Source: Arthrobacter antioxidans
Lineage (GTDB): Bacteria; Actinomycetota; Actinomycetes; Actinomycetales; Micrococcaceae
Direction: 5' to 3'
Length of the DNA stretch: 64,000 nucleotides
Assembly (NCBI RefSeq): GCF_023100725.1
Contig: NZ_CP095501.1
Span: forward strand, 2,294,001 to 2,358,000
A program made the position numbers and the translations under genes. Under the pieces are notes generated by a model. The model saw only the letters and a list, made by a program, of their open reading frames with translations. It searched no databases and was not told the DNA's origin. How positions within the stretch are numbered: position 1 is the stretch's first letter; every line of letters begins with the position of its first letter. Positions 7,378 to 17,066 of the stretch are shown here, piece after piece.

Positions 7378-8955
7378 ATGAGCGCTGACCATAAGGACCC
7401 CCGCCTCGCGATGCTCGTCGAGAGCATCGTCCGGCTGTCGCGCGGAGAACTGAGCAGCCGCATCGAGCCCTCGACCGCCCGGGACGAGGTGGACGCCGTG
7501 ATCACCGGCGTGAACCTGCTGGCCGAGGAGCTGGAGCAGGTCTACGAGCAGTTCGAGAAGCGCGTCGAGAGCCGCACGGCCATGCTGCGCCAGGCACACC
7601 TCGACATGATGAAGATGGCCATGTCCGATGCCCTGACCGGCCTCGCCAATCGCGTGGCCCTCATGGACGGCATCGAGGAGGCGCTCGCCCAGGCGGCCGC
7701 CCACAATGCCGAGCCACCGGCCCTCCTGCTCCTCGACCTCGACAGCTTCAAGAACGTCAACGACCGCTTCGGACACGACGCGGGCGACCGCGTCCTCCGG
7801 GAGGTCGCCCACCGCCTCCTCGGCGTGGTCCGCGAGAGCGACCTCGTGGCACGGCTCGGCGGAGACGAGTTCGCCATCCTGCTCCCGGGCGCCACCATGG
7901 AGATCGCCATGCAGGTTGCCCGCCGGGCACTCGACGCCCTTGCCCAGCAGATCCGCCTCGACTCCCTGTACGTGCACTCGCGTGCGAGCATCGGAGTGCG
8001 CCTCGGCACCGCCGGCCAGACGGCGGACGAACTGCTCCTGGACGCGGACACCGCCATGTACGCGGCCAAGCGGGAGGGCCGCAGCATCATCAAGGTCTTC
8101 GAACCCGTGATGCTGTACTCACGCCAGCTCCGCAGCCAGATGGCCACCGAACTCCGCGACGCGATCAGCTCCAACCAGCTCGTCCTGCACTACCAGCCGG
8201 TCGTCGAGCTCGCCACCAACCGGATCCTCGGCGTCGAGGTCCTGGTGCGGTGGCAGCATCCCCTCCGTGGGCTGATCCCGCCGGACACGTTCATCCCGCT
8301 CGCCGAGGAGATCGGCGTCATCCACGACCTGGACCGCTGGGTGATGTCCTCGTCTCTGCGCCAGCTCGCGACCTGGCGGAGGGATCTCCCGCTCGACGAC
8401 GACTTCCAGCTGCGGGTCAACCTCTCCGCCGTCGAACTCAAGCAGCTCGACCTCGTCGACCACATCAGGGGACTGCTCCGGGAGCTGGAAGTGCCCGCGC
8501 ACAGCCTCGTGGTGGAGATCACCGAGACGGCGATCGTGACCCGCGGGGAGGTCGAGATGTACTCGCTGCTGAGCCTGCAGCAGCTCGGCGTCGGGATCGA
8601 GATCGACGACTTCGGGACGGGCTACTCCTCCATCAGCTACCTGCGGGAACTGCCGGTCAGCATGGTCAAGGTGGACCGGTCGCTCCTCGTCGAGCTCAAC
8701 ACGAGGCCCGGTCAGCTCGACTTCGTCGCGGCCATCCTGCAGCTCATCCGGGCCGCCGGCCTCGAAGCCGTCTTCGAGGGCATCGAGACCCGGGAGCAGG
8801 CCGACCAGCTGAGGTCCATGGGCTGCGCCAGCGGCCAGGGCTACTACTTCAGCCGCCCGATGCCCGCGGACGAGGCGTCGGCCCTGCTCGCCACCACGCG
8901 GCACCTGCAGGTCAGCGAGGGCATCGACGACGCGGAGACGGCGTCGTCGTTCTGA
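7378..8955 (+). CDS. Cyclic-di-GMP turnover protein, soluble HAMP-like/GGDEF/EAL
   Basis: The protein has 525 residues. Residues 10-50 resemble a HAMP segment (RLSRGELSSRIEPS...) without any membrane helix. A coiled coil to about residue 80 leads into a GGDEF domain with GGDEF intact at 161-165 and an RxxD inhibitory site (RESD 152-155) at the right five-residue distance. The EAL domain from about residue 250 reads EVLVRW at 287-292, with the usual Ala replaced by Val. DDFGTGYSS and KVDRSLL are both present. It could both make and degrade c-di-GMP. No partner is adjacent. The start was set at ATG 7378 because of the -10 box seven bases upstream; longer frames run through the intergenic region. 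Confidence 0.88.
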   Translation: MSADHKDPRLAMLVESIVRLSRGELSSRIEPSTARDEVDAVITGVNLLAEELEQVYEQFEKRVESRTAMLRQAHLDMMKMAMSDALTGLANRVALMDGIEEALAQAAAHNAEPPALLLLDLDSFKNVNDRFGHDAGDRVLREVAHRLLGVVRESDLVARLGGDEFAILLPGATMEIAMQVARRALDALAQQIRLDSLYVHSRASIGVRLGTAGQTADELLLDADTAMYAAKREGRSIIKVFEPVMLYSRQLRSQMATELRDAISSNQLVLHYQPVVELATNRILGVEVLVRWQHPLRGLIPPDTFIPLAEEIGVIHDLDRWVMSSSLRQLATWRRDLPLDDDFQLRVNLSAVELKQLDLVDHIRGLLRELEVPAHSLVVEITETAIVTRGEVEMYSLLSLQQLGVGIEIDDFGTGYSSISYLRELPVSMVKVDRSLLVELNTRPGQLDFVAAILQLIRAAGLEAVFEGIETREQADQLRSMGCASGQGYYFSRPMPADEASALLATTRHLQVSEGIDDAETASSF

Positions 8956-9000
8956 CTCCCCCGCGGTCCCCGGCCCACCGGGACGGGTGATCCCGGAACG

Positions 9001-9049
9001 ACGACGGCGCCCGTCCGTACCCCTCGCGGGGCGGGTCGGGCGCCGTCGT
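9001..9049. terminator. Bidirectional hairpin between GGDEF-EAL gene and ilvE
   Basis: acgacggcgcccg (9001-9013) and cgggcgccgtcgt (9037-9049) form a perfect 13-bp stem around 23 bases. It is placed between two convergent genes and could serve both strands. Confidence 0.65.
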
Positions 9050-9062
9050 ATCCTCCCGGAGA

Positions 9063-10169
9063 TCAGACCAGGCGCGTGAGCCAGCCGTGCGTGTCCTCGA
9101 CGACACCGGTCTGGATGCCGAGCAGCTGGCTGCGGATGGACATGGTCACCTCGCCGGCCGGCGCCCCCTCGGCGCCGATGAACTCGTCACCGTCGCGCAG
9201 TCGACCGATGGGCGTGATGACCGCGGCCGTGCCGCAGGCGAACACCTCGGTGATCTCGCCGCTCGCGACGCCGTCGCGCCATTCGTCGAGCGTGATCTTG
9301 CGCTCGGTGACCTCCAGTCCCCGGTCCCGGCCGAGCTGGATGATGGAGGACCGCGTAACGCCCTCGAGGATGGTGCCGGAGAGGGCCGGGGTGACGATCG
9401 ACCCGTCGCGGAACACGAAGAACACGTTCATGCCACCGAGTTCCTCGACGGCGTTGTCGTTGAACTGGTCGAGGAAGAGCACCTGCTTGCAGCCGTGCGC
9501 CTCCGCCTCGAGCTGGGCCGCGAGCGAGGAGGCGTAGTTGCCGCCGGCCTTCGCCGCTCCGGTGCCCCCTCGGCCTGCCCGCGCGTAGTTGCGGGACACC
9601 CAGATGTCCACCGGCTTCACCTCACCGCCGAAGTAGTTCCCGGCGGGCGAGGCGATCACGCGGTAGGACACCTCGCGGGCGGGCCGGACGCCGAGGAACG
9701 CCTCGGTGGCGATCATGAAGGGCCGGAGGTAGAGGCTCTCGCCGTCGCCGGACGGGATCCAGTCCTGGTCCGCCGCGACGAGCCGGCGCAGGGACTCGAG
9801 GAAGAGTTCCTCCGGCAGCTGGGGCAGCGCGAGGCGGGTCGCCGAGCGGTTCAGGCGCGCCGCGTTGGCGTCGGCGCGGAAGGTCCACACGGAGCCGTCG
9901 GCGTGCCGGTAGGCCTTCATGCCCTCGAAGATCTCCTGGCCGTAGTGCAGGACGGCGGCCGCGGGATCCAGGGCGATCGGCCCGTAGGGCTCCACGCGCG
10001 CATCATGCCAGCCGCCGACACCCGATGCGTCGACACTGAAGTCGACGATCGCGGTGTGGTCCGTGAAGAAGTTGCCGAAGCCGGGGTTCGCCAGCACCGC
10101 CTCCCGCTCCTCGGCCGACGCCCGCTGCGTCGACAGGTGCTGGGCGAAATGGGTATCGGTGGCTGTCAT
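9063..10169 (-). CDS. ilvE: Branched-chain-amino-acid aminotransferase
   Basis: The 368-residue fold-type IV PLP enzyme carries out the last step of Ile, Val and Leu synthesis, transferring an amino group from glutamate to the keto acid. The PLP lysine is K207 in GTGAAKAGGNYASS. Other family segments are LHYGQEIFEGMKAYRH and YLRPFMIATE, the glycine-rich ITPIGRLRDG, and ELGGMNVFFVF. Length matches the long (about 365 aa) actinobacterial class. A GGAGG-like site (GCGCGGAGGAACC) precedes the ATG. It lies downstream of leuB on the same strand with a 97-base gap. Confidence 0.96.
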   Translation of the reverse strand: MTATDTHFAQHLSTQRASAEEREAVLANPGFGNFFTDHTAIVDFSVDASGVGGWHDARVEPYGPIALDPAAAVLHYGQEIFEGMKAYRHADGSVWTFRADANAARLNRSATRLALPQLPEELFLESLRRLVAADQDWIPSGDGESLYLRPFMIATEAFLGVRPAREVSYRVIASPAGNYFGGEVKPVDIWVSRNYARAGRGGTGAAKAGGNYASSLAAQLEAEAHGCKQVLFLDQFNDNAVEELGGMNVFFVFRDGSIVTPALSGTILEGVTRSSIIQLGRDRGLEVTERKITLDEWRDGVASGEITEVFACGTAAVITPIGRLRDGDEFIGAEGAPAGEVTMSIRSQLLGIQTGVVEDTHGWLTRLV

Positions 10170-10223
10170 GGTTCCTCCGCGCTGGAACGGACTGCACGCG
10201 CGGCTCGGCCGCCGTCGTCCGTC

Positions 10224-10266
10224 GGTGGTCAGTGCTCCGGCACTGGGTTAATGATGTGTAACCACC
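10224..10266 (-). terminator. Nested hairpin between leuB and ilvE
   Basis: An inner stem CAGTGC/GCACTG (10230-10235, 10240-10245) sits near outer arms GGTGGT (10224-10229) and ACCACC (10261-10266) directly after the leuB stop. It has no T tract. It may be a weak terminator or an mRNA-processing or leader structure for ilvE. Confidence 0.35.
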
Positions 10267-11319
10267 TTAGGACACGGCCGCGGCAATAGCATCGCCGACG
10301 GCGGCCGTGCTCCGCGCACCGGAGCGCGCAGCGATGTCCTCCTCGACGGCCCGTTCGATCCTCGCCGCCCGGTCGGCGAGGCCGAGGTGCTGCAGGAGGA
10401 GCGCCGCGGAGAGGATCGCGGCGGTCGGATCGGCCAGCTGCCGGCCCGCGATGTCCGGCGCCGAGCCGTGCACGGGCTCGAACATGGACGGCGCGGTGCG
10501 GTCCATGTTCAGGTTCGCCGACGCCGCGAGCCCGATGCCGCCGGTCACGGCCGCCGCGAGATCGGTCACGATGTCCCCGAAGAGGTTGTCGGTGACGATC
10601 ACGTCGAAGCGCGACGGATCGGTCACGAGGAAGATCATCGCCGCATCCACGTGCAGGTAGTCATGGGTCACGTCCGGGAAGTCGGCGGCGACGGCCTCCA
10701 CGGTGCGCTTCCACAGGTGCCCTGCGTACACCAGCACGTTGTGCTTGTGGACGAGCGTCAGCTTCTTCCGGCGCGCGGCTGCGCGCCGGAACGCATCCCG
10801 CACCACCCGCTCGACGCCGTACGCGGTGTTGAGGGACACCTCCGTGGCCACCTCGTGCGGCGTGCCGCCGCGCAGTGTCCCGCCGTTGCCGGTGTAGGGG
10901 CCCTCGGTCCCCTCACGGACGACGACGAAATCGATCACCCCGGGCCGCGCCAGGGGGCTGGGGACGCCCTGGTACAGGCGGGAGGGCCGCAGGTTCACGA
11001 AGTGGTCCAGCGAGAAGCGGAGCTTGAGCAGGAGCTCGCGCTCGATCAGCCCGGACGGGATGCGGGTGTCCCCGGGCGCAGCGCCCACCGCGCCGAAGAG
11101 GATGGCGTCATGGCTCCGGAGCCTGTCGAGCGTGGCCTCCGGCAGGGTCTCCCCCGTGGCGAGCCAGTGCTCGGCACCGAGCGGATACTCGGTGAGGTCC
11201 AGCTCGACGTCGTCGCCGACCGCCGCGAGCAGCACCTTGACCGCCTCGGCGGTCACTTCGGGCCCGATCCCGTCTCCGGGGATGACGGCGAGGTCGATAC
11301 TGCGGGGTGCATCAGTCAT
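10267..11319 (-). CDS. leuB: 3-isopropylmalate dehydrogenase
   Basis: The 350-residue enzyme oxidatively decarboxylates 3-isopropylmalate in leucine synthesis using NAD. It begins [13 protein letters not shown] and has the substrate-binding arginines in the [17 protein letters not shown] segment. The metal and catalytic segment is [20 protein letters not shown], and the end is [20 protein letters not shown]. The start codon chosen lies six bases after a TACGCT box, so it should be leaderless; a longer frame into the upstream region lacks family similarity. It diverges from the sensor kinase gene at 11432. Confidence 0.95.
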   Translation of the reverse strand: MTDAPRSIDLAVIPGDGIGPEVTAEAVKVLLAAVGDDVELDLTEYPLGAEHWLATGETLPEATLDRLRSHDAILFGAVGAAPGDTRIPSGLIERELLLKLRFSLDHFVNLRPSRLYQGVPSPLARPGVIDFVVVREGTEGPYTGNGGTLRGGTPHEVATEVSLNTAYGVERVVRDAFRRAAARRKKLTLVHKHNVLVYAGHLWKRTVEAVAADFPDVTHDYLHVDAAMIFLVTDPSRFDVIVTDNLFGDIVTDLAAAVTGGIGLAASANLNMDRTAPSMFEPVHGSAPDIAGRQLADPTAAILSAALLLQHLGLADRAARIERAVEEDIAARSGARSTAAVGDAIAAAVS

Positions 11320-11325
11320 GATCCC

Positions 11326-11331
11326 AGCGTA
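11326..11331 (-). promoter_or_regulatory. -10 box of leuB, leaderless
   Basis: TACGCT on the minus strand is followed by six bases (gggatc) and the ATG at 11319. Confidence 0.55.
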
Positions 11332-11417
11332 GGAAAGCGCTTCGGGCGGCAGACAATCCGTCCACAGGGTGAGACGGCTCCACCCTGGGTCTGATGTGCG
11401 GGGACGCCCGCCCCGCC

Positions 11418-11423
11418 TAGAGT
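11418..11423 (+). promoter_or_regulatory. -10 box of the sensor kinase gene, leaderless
   Basis: TAGAGT is followed by eight bases (gggacccc) and the ATG at 11432, with no ribosome-binding site between. Confidence 0.5.
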
Positions 11424-11431
11424 GGGACCCC

Positions 11432-12637
11432 ATGGACCTCCACCTGCGGCTGGCGCACTGGATCCGCACACATCCGCGAACCATCGATGTCTGCCTCGTG
11501 CTGGCGATCCTCCTCCTGTTCGTCCTGCCGTTCGCCGCCGACGGCGTTACGGGGTACACCCTGATCGTCGGCGTGTCGATGGCGCTCACCGTCCCGCTGG
11601 TGTGGCGCCGTTCGCGCGTCGTCCTCTCGGCCGGGCTCGTCGCCAGCGTCTCCGTCCTCCAGCTGGTCACCGGGACCGAACCGGTGGCGGCCCAGTTCGT
11701 CATCCTCATCACGCTCTACACCCTCGCCGCGCACGGCCCCCGCTGGGCCGGCCTCGGCGGGCTGGGACTGGCCGTCGCCGGCACGGCGATCGGCCTGGTG
11801 CGCTACGGGGCCATGATCGGGCTCGGGCCGGGCCAGCCGGTCCTCACCACCGTGCCGCTGTTCCTGATCCTCCTGTTCCTCGTGGAATCGCTCGTGCTGC
11901 TCGCCTGGACGCTGGGCGACCTCTCCCGCTCGCGCCGCCTGGCCTACCAGGCCCTCGAGGACAGGACGCGCCGCCTCGAGGTGGAACGGCAGCAGGAGCG
12001 GGACCTGGCGGCGGCGGACGAGCGCAGCCACATCGCCCGCGAGATGCACGACATCGTGGCCCATTCCCTGTCCGTGATCATCACGCAGGCCGACGGCGCC
12101 CGGTACGCCAGCGCCCAGACTCCGGAGCTCGCCGTCCGCACGCTCGGGACCATCGCGGAGACAGGGCGGGGCTCCCTGCGCGAGATGCGGCGGCTGCTCG
12201 GGGTGCTCCGCGGGGACGAGACCGCGTCCACCCGCCCGCTCCCGACGCTCGACGACGTCGATTCCCTCGTCCAGTCGGTGCGCCGGTCGGGGGTCCACGT
12301 CGCGTGCCGCCGCACGGGGTCGCCGCGCGGGGACCTCCCACCCGGTGCGGAGCTGACCGCCTACCGCGTCATCCAGGAATCGCTCACCAACGTGCTCCGG
12401 CACGCCGGGGCGGCCACCACCGCGGAGGTGGTGCTCGACCACGGACCCCGGGGGCTCGGCATCACGGTCGACGACGACGGCCGGGGTGCCGCGGCCGATC
12501 CCGCCACCGCGGGTGCGCGCCAGGGGATCCGGGGCATGACGGAGCGCGTGCGGCTCTATGACGGCTCCGTGGCCGCGGCGCCGCGCTCGGGCGGCGGCTA
12601 CCGGGTGGAAGCCTTCATCCCCTACACGCAGGCCTGA
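11432..12637 (+). CDS. NarL-type sensor histidine kinase
   Basis: The protein has 401 residues. Five or six membrane segments fill residues 18-162 with very short outside loops, so the signal is probably sensed in or at the membrane. A short coiled coil leads to the HisKA_3 phosphorylation site H206 in [18 protein letters not shown]. The ATPase region carries [17 protein letters not shown] and DDDGRGAA, followed by [15 protein letters not shown]. The partner is the LuxR-type regulator 72 bases downstream. The kinase, regulator, ABC ATPase and permease form one co-oriented block, suggesting that the kinase controls the exporter. Confidence 0.92.
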   Translation: MDLHLRLAHWIRTHPRTIDVCLVLAILLLFVLPFAADGVTGYTLIVGVSMALTVPLVWRRSRVVLSAGLVASVSVLQLVTGTEPVAAQFVILITLYTLAAHGPRWAGLGGLGLAVAGTAIGLVRYGAMIGLGPGQPVLTTVPLFLILLFLVESLVLLAWTLGDLSRSRRLAYQALEDRTRRLEVERQQERDLAAADERSHIAREMHDIVAHSLSVIITQADGARYASAQTPELAVRTLGTIAETGRGSLREMRRLLGVLRGDETASTRPLPTLDDVDSLVQSVRRSGVHVACRRTGSPRGDLPPGAELTAYRVIQESLTNVLRHAGAATTAEVVLDHGPRGLGITVDDDGRGAAADPATAGARQGIRGMTERVRLYDGSVAAAPRSGGGYRVEAFIPYTQA

Positions 12638-12709
12638 GGCGCACCGGCCGGAGACCCGGCACCCGTCCACCCCCCCCAAGCACGGCAATCACAGGAGACG
12701 ACACGCAGC

Positions 12710-13477
12710 ATGGACCGCATCACCGAGACCCCGGCCGGCAGCCACCACGCGGCGGGGACCGCCGACGGCGCCACCCCGCCGATCCGCGTCGCGATCGTCG
12801 ACGACCAGCACCTCGTGCGCAGCGGCTTCGCCATGCTCATCAACTCCCAGCCCGACCTGCGGGTGGTGAGCGAGGCCGCGAACGGCGAGGCCGCGGTGAG
12901 GGCGCTCGCAAGCACGCGCGCCGACGTCGTCATGATGGACGTGCGCATGCCCGGCATGGACGGCATCGAGGCCACCCGGAGGATCCTCGCCGACCGCACC
13001 CCACCGGCCGGCGGGAGCGCAGAGGGCGCCGCGGCCGGCCCGCGCATCGTGGTGCTGACGACCTTCGACCTCGACGAGTACGCCCTCGCGGCGATCCACG
13101 CCGGCGCCAGCGGGTTCCTGCTGAAGGACGCGCCGCCGGAGGAACTGCTCGAGGCGATCCGGACGGTGCACCGCGGGGACGCCGTGATCGCGCCCTCGAC
13201 GACCCGCCGCCTGCTCGACCACGTGGCACCGCTGCTGCGGCGTCCCTCCCCCGAGCAGCATGCCCACGCGGAGGCCGTGGCACGACTCACCGTCCGCGAG
13301 CGCGAGGTGTTCGGGCTGATCGCGCAGGGCCTGTCGAATCCGGAGATCGCCGCGAAGCTCTTCCTCTCGGAAGCGACGGTGAAGACGCACGTGGGGCACA
13401 TCCTCGCGAAGCTCGGGGCGCGGGACCGCGTGCAGGCCGTCGTCATGGCGTACGAGACGGGCATCGTCCGGCCGTGA
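12710..13477 (+). CDS. LuxR/NarL-family response regulator
   Basis: The protein has 255 residues. The receiver domain starts after a 24-residue extension: DD at 31-32, phospho-acceptor D77 in VVMMDVRMPGMDG, T in VLTTFD and K in FLLKDA. A Pro/Gly-rich insertion sits within the receiver (DRTPPAGGSAEGAAAG). The C-terminal LuxR HTH reads LTVREREVFGLIAQGLSNPEIAAKLFLSEATVKTHVGHILAKL. An AGGAGAC site precedes the ATG. It should be phosphorylated by the upstream kinase and bind DNA; the likely target is its own operon or the exporter at 13627. Confidence 0.94.
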   Translation: MDRITETPAGSHHAAGTADGATPPIRVAIVDDQHLVRSGFAMLINSQPDLRVVSEAANGEAAVRALASTRADVVMMDVRMPGMDGIEATRRILADRTPPAGGSAEGAAAGPRIVVLTTFDLDEYALAAIHAGASGFLLKDAPPEELLEAIRTVHRGDAVIAPSTTRRLLDHVAPLLRRPSPEQHAHAEAVARLTVREREVFGLIAQGLSNPEIAAKLFLSEATVKTHVGHILAKLGARDRVQAVVMAYETGIVRP

Positions 13478-13614
13478 CGGTCAGGCCCGCCCGGCCGTAC
13501 CGGCACGGCGTGGACCGGGGGTGGAGACCGCGGGCAGTCCCCTCATCCCACGGGAGGAGGCCCCGCCCCTGCAATCCCGGACCTGGCGCCGATCCGCCCG
13601 ACGGCGGGCGTCCC

Positions 13615-13620
13615 TAGCGT
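13615..13620 (+). promoter_or_regulatory. -10 box of the ABC ATPase gene, leaderless
   Basis: TAGCGT is followed by six bases (ggaagc) and the ATG at 13627. The exporter therefore seems to have its own promoter, as a target of the regulator would. Confidence 0.5.
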
Positions 13621-13626
13621 GGAAGC

Positions 13627-14403
13627 ATGACAATCTCCACGAATCTTCCCGGGGCGATCCCGGACTCCCCGGCCGCGTCCTCCGCCGCCGTCGCCGCACG
13701 CGCCGTGTCCAAGAGCTACGGCCGGGGTGAGACCGCGGTCCACGCCCTCCGGGACGTCTCCCTCGACTTCGAGCGGGAACGCTTCACCGCCATCATGGGC
13801 CCGTCCGGGTCCGGCAAGTCCACCCTGATGCACTGCCTGGCCGGCCTGGACAGCATCGACACCGGCCGGCTCTGGGTCGGGGGCACCGAGATCACCGGGC
13901 TTCCCGACGCCGCCCTGACCCGGCTCCGGCGCGAACGCGTCGGGTTCGTCTTCCAGGCCTTCAACCTCGTCCCCACCCTCACCGCCGAGCAGAACATCAC
14001 GCTGCCGGTCGCACTGGCCGGCGGCACCGTGGACACGGCCTGGCTGCAGCAGATCTCGTCGTCGCTGGGCCTCGGCGACCGCCTCTCCCACCGTCCGCAC
14101 GAACTCTCCGGCGGCCAGCAGCAGCGGGTCGCCGTGGCCCGCGCCCTGCTGACCCGGCCGGATGTCATCTTCGGTGACGAGCCCACCGGCAACCTGGACT
14201 CCGCGACGGGCGCCGAGGTGCTGTCGCTGCTCCGGCGGAGCTGCCGCGAGATGGGCCAGAGCATCATCATGGTCACGCACGATCCCGTCGCGGCGTCCTA
14301 CGCCGACCGCGTGGTCCTCATGAAGGACGGCGCGCTGGTGGGCGAACTCGAGCAGTCAGCGCCCGACGCGATCCTCGGCGCGCTCGCGACGCTGGGGGCC
14401 TGA
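13627..14403 (+). CDS. ABC transporter ATP-binding protein (MacB/LolD type)
   Basis: The protein has 258 residues. Walker A is GPSGSGKST at about 58-66, the Q-loop is VFQAFNLVPTLTAEQN, the signature is LSGGQQQRVAVARAL, Walker B is VIFGDEP with TGNLDS, and the H-loop is MVTHDP. It powers the FtsX-type permease that begins one base after its stop codon. Exporters of this type move peptides, antibiotics or lipoproteins, or transmit force to cell-wall enzymes; the cargo here is unknown. Confidence 0.94.
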   Translation: MTISTNLPGAIPDSPAASSAAVAARAVSKSYGRGETAVHALRDVSLDFERERFTAIMGPSGSGKSTLMHCLAGLDSIDTGRLWVGGTEITGLPDAALTRLRRERVGFVFQAFNLVPTLTAEQNITLPVALAGGTVDTAWLQQISSSLGLGDRLSHRPHELSGGQQQRVAVARALLTRPDVIFGDEPTGNLDSATGAEVLSLLRRSCREMGQSIIMVTHDPVAASYADRVVLMKDGALVGELEQSAPDAILGALATLGA

Positions 14404-14404
14404 C

Positions 14405-16987
14405 GTGCTGCAGGTAGCCCTCGCCCAGGTCCGTGTCCATGCCCGGCGCTTCCTCGCCGTCGGCCTCGCCGTGATGCTCGGTGTGGCCTTCCTCTCCGCG
14501 ACCCTGATGGTGGGCGCGACCACGAAGGCCAGCCTCGGGGAGAGCATCGGGGCGTCCTACGCCAGGGCGGACCTCGTGGTGACCGCGCAGGACGGCGGTT
14601 CCGTCCCGGCCGGCGTGTCCGCCGACCTCGCCTCCGTCCCCGGCGTGGACGCGGTCCACGGCCTCGAACGCGCCTACGCCCAGCTCACCACCGGCTCCCA
14701 GGACGCGCTCGCCGTCCTGACCACGACGGCGACGCCGCGGCTCGAGACGGCGGTCATGACCGCCGGGTCCTATCCGTCGGAGGCCGGCCACGTGGCACTG
14801 GACGAGGCCTCCGCGGCCCGCCTCGACGTCGTCCCCGGCGACACGGTGGCACTCGATGCCGCCGCTCCCGCCACCTCGCCGGGCAACGCCCTGACCGTCA
14901 CCGGCCTCACCGAACCGAGCGCGGACCCCTCGCTCTCCGGTACGGTACAGGTCCTCGCCTCCCCCACCGTGGTGCGGGAACTGAACGACGGCGAGACCGT
15001 GGCCCGCAACCTGCAGCTCGCCCTGGCACCCGGAGCCGATCCTGCGGAGGTGCTCACCGCGACCTCCTCCGCCGTCGACGCGGTCCCCGAGGACGGACGG
15101 GCCCCCCTGGTGGTCCGGACGGCGGCGGAGCAGACCGTCGCGGACATCGCCTCCTTCTCCAACGACAGCGACGTGCTCACCGGGGTACTGCTGGCCTTCG
15201 CCGCCGTGGCGATCCTCGTCGCCGGGCTCGTCATCTCGAACACCTTCTCGGTCCTGGTGGCCCAGCGCACGCGCGAACTCGCCCTCCTGCGCTGCATCGG
15301 CGCGGAACGGCGCCAGGTCCGCACCGCGGTGCTCGTCGAGGCCGCGATCGTGGGGCTCGTGTCCTCGGTGCTCGGCGTGCTGCTGGCCACGGGACTCATG
15401 GCCGCCCTCGTGGCCCTGGCCCGGCAGACCGACTACGGCTCCTTCGCGGTCCTCGCCGTGCCGGTGTCCGCCGTCGCCGGCGGTATCGCCGTGGGTCTGC
15501 TGATGACGCTCCTCGCCGCGCTCCTCCCGGCACGCGCCGCCACCCGGGTGGCTCCCCTCGCCGCGCTCCGTCCCGCGGAGCCGCCGGTCGCCGGGAGCGG
15601 CAGCGGTCGCCTCCGGCTGGTCACGGGGCTCGTGGCCGTCGTCGCCGGTGGGGGGCTGCTGCTGCTCGGCGCGCTGTCCGTCGCCCTCGTCCCGGCGGTC
15701 GCCGGTGGCGCCGCCTCGTTCCTCGGCGTCATGCTCCTCGCCCCCCTGTTCGTGCCACGCAGTGTCGCCGCCGTCGGCAGGATCGCCCGCCCGCTGGGCG
15801 TGCCCGGCGTCCTGGCGTCGCTCAACGCCGTCCGCAACCCGGCGCGCACGACGGCGTCCTCGGCGGCCCTGATGGTCGGCGTCACGCTCGTCACGATGAT
15901 GATGGTCGGTGCCCAGACCTCCCGGACGTCCTTCGAGCGGGAACTGGACCAGAACTATGCCGTGGATCTGGCGGTCTCGGGCGCGGGCACCGCATCGGCG
16001 TCGCCGGACGCAGGGGGCGGCGCGCAACCTCGCCTCGACGGTCCCACGCTGCTGGAGGTGGACGGCGTGCGTACCGCCGTCGAGCTCACGCCGGTGATGC
16101 TCACCAGCGCACAGGACGGCGCGGAGGTGGTCTACGCCGTGGATCCCGCGGAGCTGGCCGGCGTCCTGCGCTCGGAGGGCACCGTGCTCACCGACGGCGT
16201 GGTCCTGGCCCCCCAGACGTGGACGCGGACGGACGTGACGCTCGAGGGCGGCGACGGTGCAGCGACGCTCCCCGTCACGGCCGTCGACGCCGTCTACTTC
16301 CAGCCGCTGATCACAACCGCCACGGCGGAGCGGCTCGGCGGCACCCCGGACGGCGCCCTGTCCGCCTATCTCGCGCCCACCGGTGAACAGCCGGCGGAGC
16401 CGGTACCGGCGGGGGCGAGCCTCGCGGACCACCTCGGGACGGTGTTCTGGCTGAAGCTCGACGACGCCGCGGACGTGGCAGCGGTGACGGACGTCCAGGC
16501 GCGGATCGTGGACGCCACGGGCGTGTCCGAGTACCAGGTGAGCGGAGCGGCGCTCGAGCGGGTGGCGTACAACCAGGTCATCGACGTCCTGCTCCTGATC
16601 GTCACGGCCCTGCTGGCCGTGGCCGTGCTCATCGCGCTGATCGGCGTCGCCAACACGCTCTCCCTGTCCGTGCTGGAGAGACGCCGGGAGAACTCGCTGC
16701 TGCGGGCGCTCGGCCTCACCCGCGGCCAGCTGCGCGGGATGCTCGCCGTCGAGGCCGTGCTCATGGCCGGGGTCGCGGCGCTGCTCGGCACCTGCCTGGG
16801 CACGCTCTACGGCTGGCTCGGCGCCCAGTCCGCCCTGGGCGGGATGGCCCCGGTCAGCCCCGCGGTGCCGGTGGGGCAGATCGCGGCGGTCCTCGCCGTG
16901 GCGGTCGGGGCGGGCCTGCTGGCCTCCGTGCTCCCGGCGCGTCGGGCCGCCCGGCTCTCGCCGGTCGCCGGTCTCGCAAGCGACTGA
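14405..16987 (+). CDS. FtsX-family ABC transporter permease
   Basis: The protein has 860 residues and starts at GTG. One N-terminal membrane helix (about residues 14-35) is followed by a large extracytoplasmic domain. An FtsX core of three helices lies at roughly residues 255-375, with further helices near 415-455 and 475. A second external domain (about 500-720) and a final three-helix FtsX core (from about 725, IDVLLLIVTALLAVAVLIAL) complete it. This two-core layout is that of antimicrobial-peptide and stress exporters controlled by adjacent two-component systems. The gene follows the ATPase gene by one base (TGAcGTG). Confidence 0.92.
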   Translation: MLQVALAQVRVHARRFLAVGLAVMLGVAFLSATLMVGATTKASLGESIGASYARADLVVTAQDGGSVPAGVSADLASVPGVDAVHGLERAYAQLTTGSQDALAVLTTTATPRLETAVMTAGSYPSEAGHVALDEASAARLDVVPGDTVALDAAAPATSPGNALTVTGLTEPSADPSLSGTVQVLASPTVVRELNDGETVARNLQLALAPGADPAEVLTATSSAVDAVPEDGRAPLVVRTAAEQTVADIASFSNDSDVLTGVLLAFAAVAILVAGLVISNTFSVLVAQRTRELALLRCIGAERRQVRTAVLVEAAIVGLVSSVLGVLLATGLMAALVALARQTDYGSFAVLAVPVSAVAGGIAVGLLMTLLAALLPARAATRVAPLAALRPAEPPVAGSGSGRLRLVTGLVAVVAGGGLLLLGALSVALVPAVAGGAASFLGVMLLAPLFVPRSVAAVGRIARPLGVPGVLASLNAVRNPARTTASSAALMVGVTLVTMMMVGAQTSRTSFERELDQNYAVDLAVSGAGTASASPDAGGGAQPRLDGPTLLEVDGVRTAVELTPVMLTSAQDGAEVVYAVDPAELAGVLRSEGTVLTDGVVLAPQTWTRTDVTLEGGDGAATLPVTAVDAVYFQPLITTATAERLGGTPDGALSAYLAPTGEQPAEPVPAGASLADHLGTVFWLKLDDAADVAAVTDVQARIVDATGVSEYQVSGAALERVAYNQVIDVLLLIVTALLAVAVLIALIGVANTLSLSVLERRRENSLLRALGLTRGQLRGMLAVEAVLMAGVAALLGTCLGTLYGWLGAQSALGGMAPVSPAVPVGQIAAVLAVAVGAGLLASVLPARRAARLSPVAGLASD

Positions 16988-17027
16988 CGCCCGTCGCGGC
17001 GTCCTCCCCGACGACTGTCGTGCCACC

Positions 17028-17033
17028 TATATT
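17028..17033 (+). promoter_or_regulatory. -10 box of the orphan histidine kinase gene
   Basis: TATATT about 33 bases before the GTG start. A GGAGAGGA ribosome-binding site lies between (17055-17062), so this gene has a conventional short leader. Confidence 0.5.
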
Positions 17034-17066
17034 GGGAGCATCGCAGTCGATCTCGGAGAGGACGCC

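Noticed and set aside
14318..17026. 902-codon minus-strand frame opposite the ABC permease
   Set aside because: Low-complexity Gly/Arg/His-rich translation without domains; the plus strand encodes a recognisable FtsX permease.
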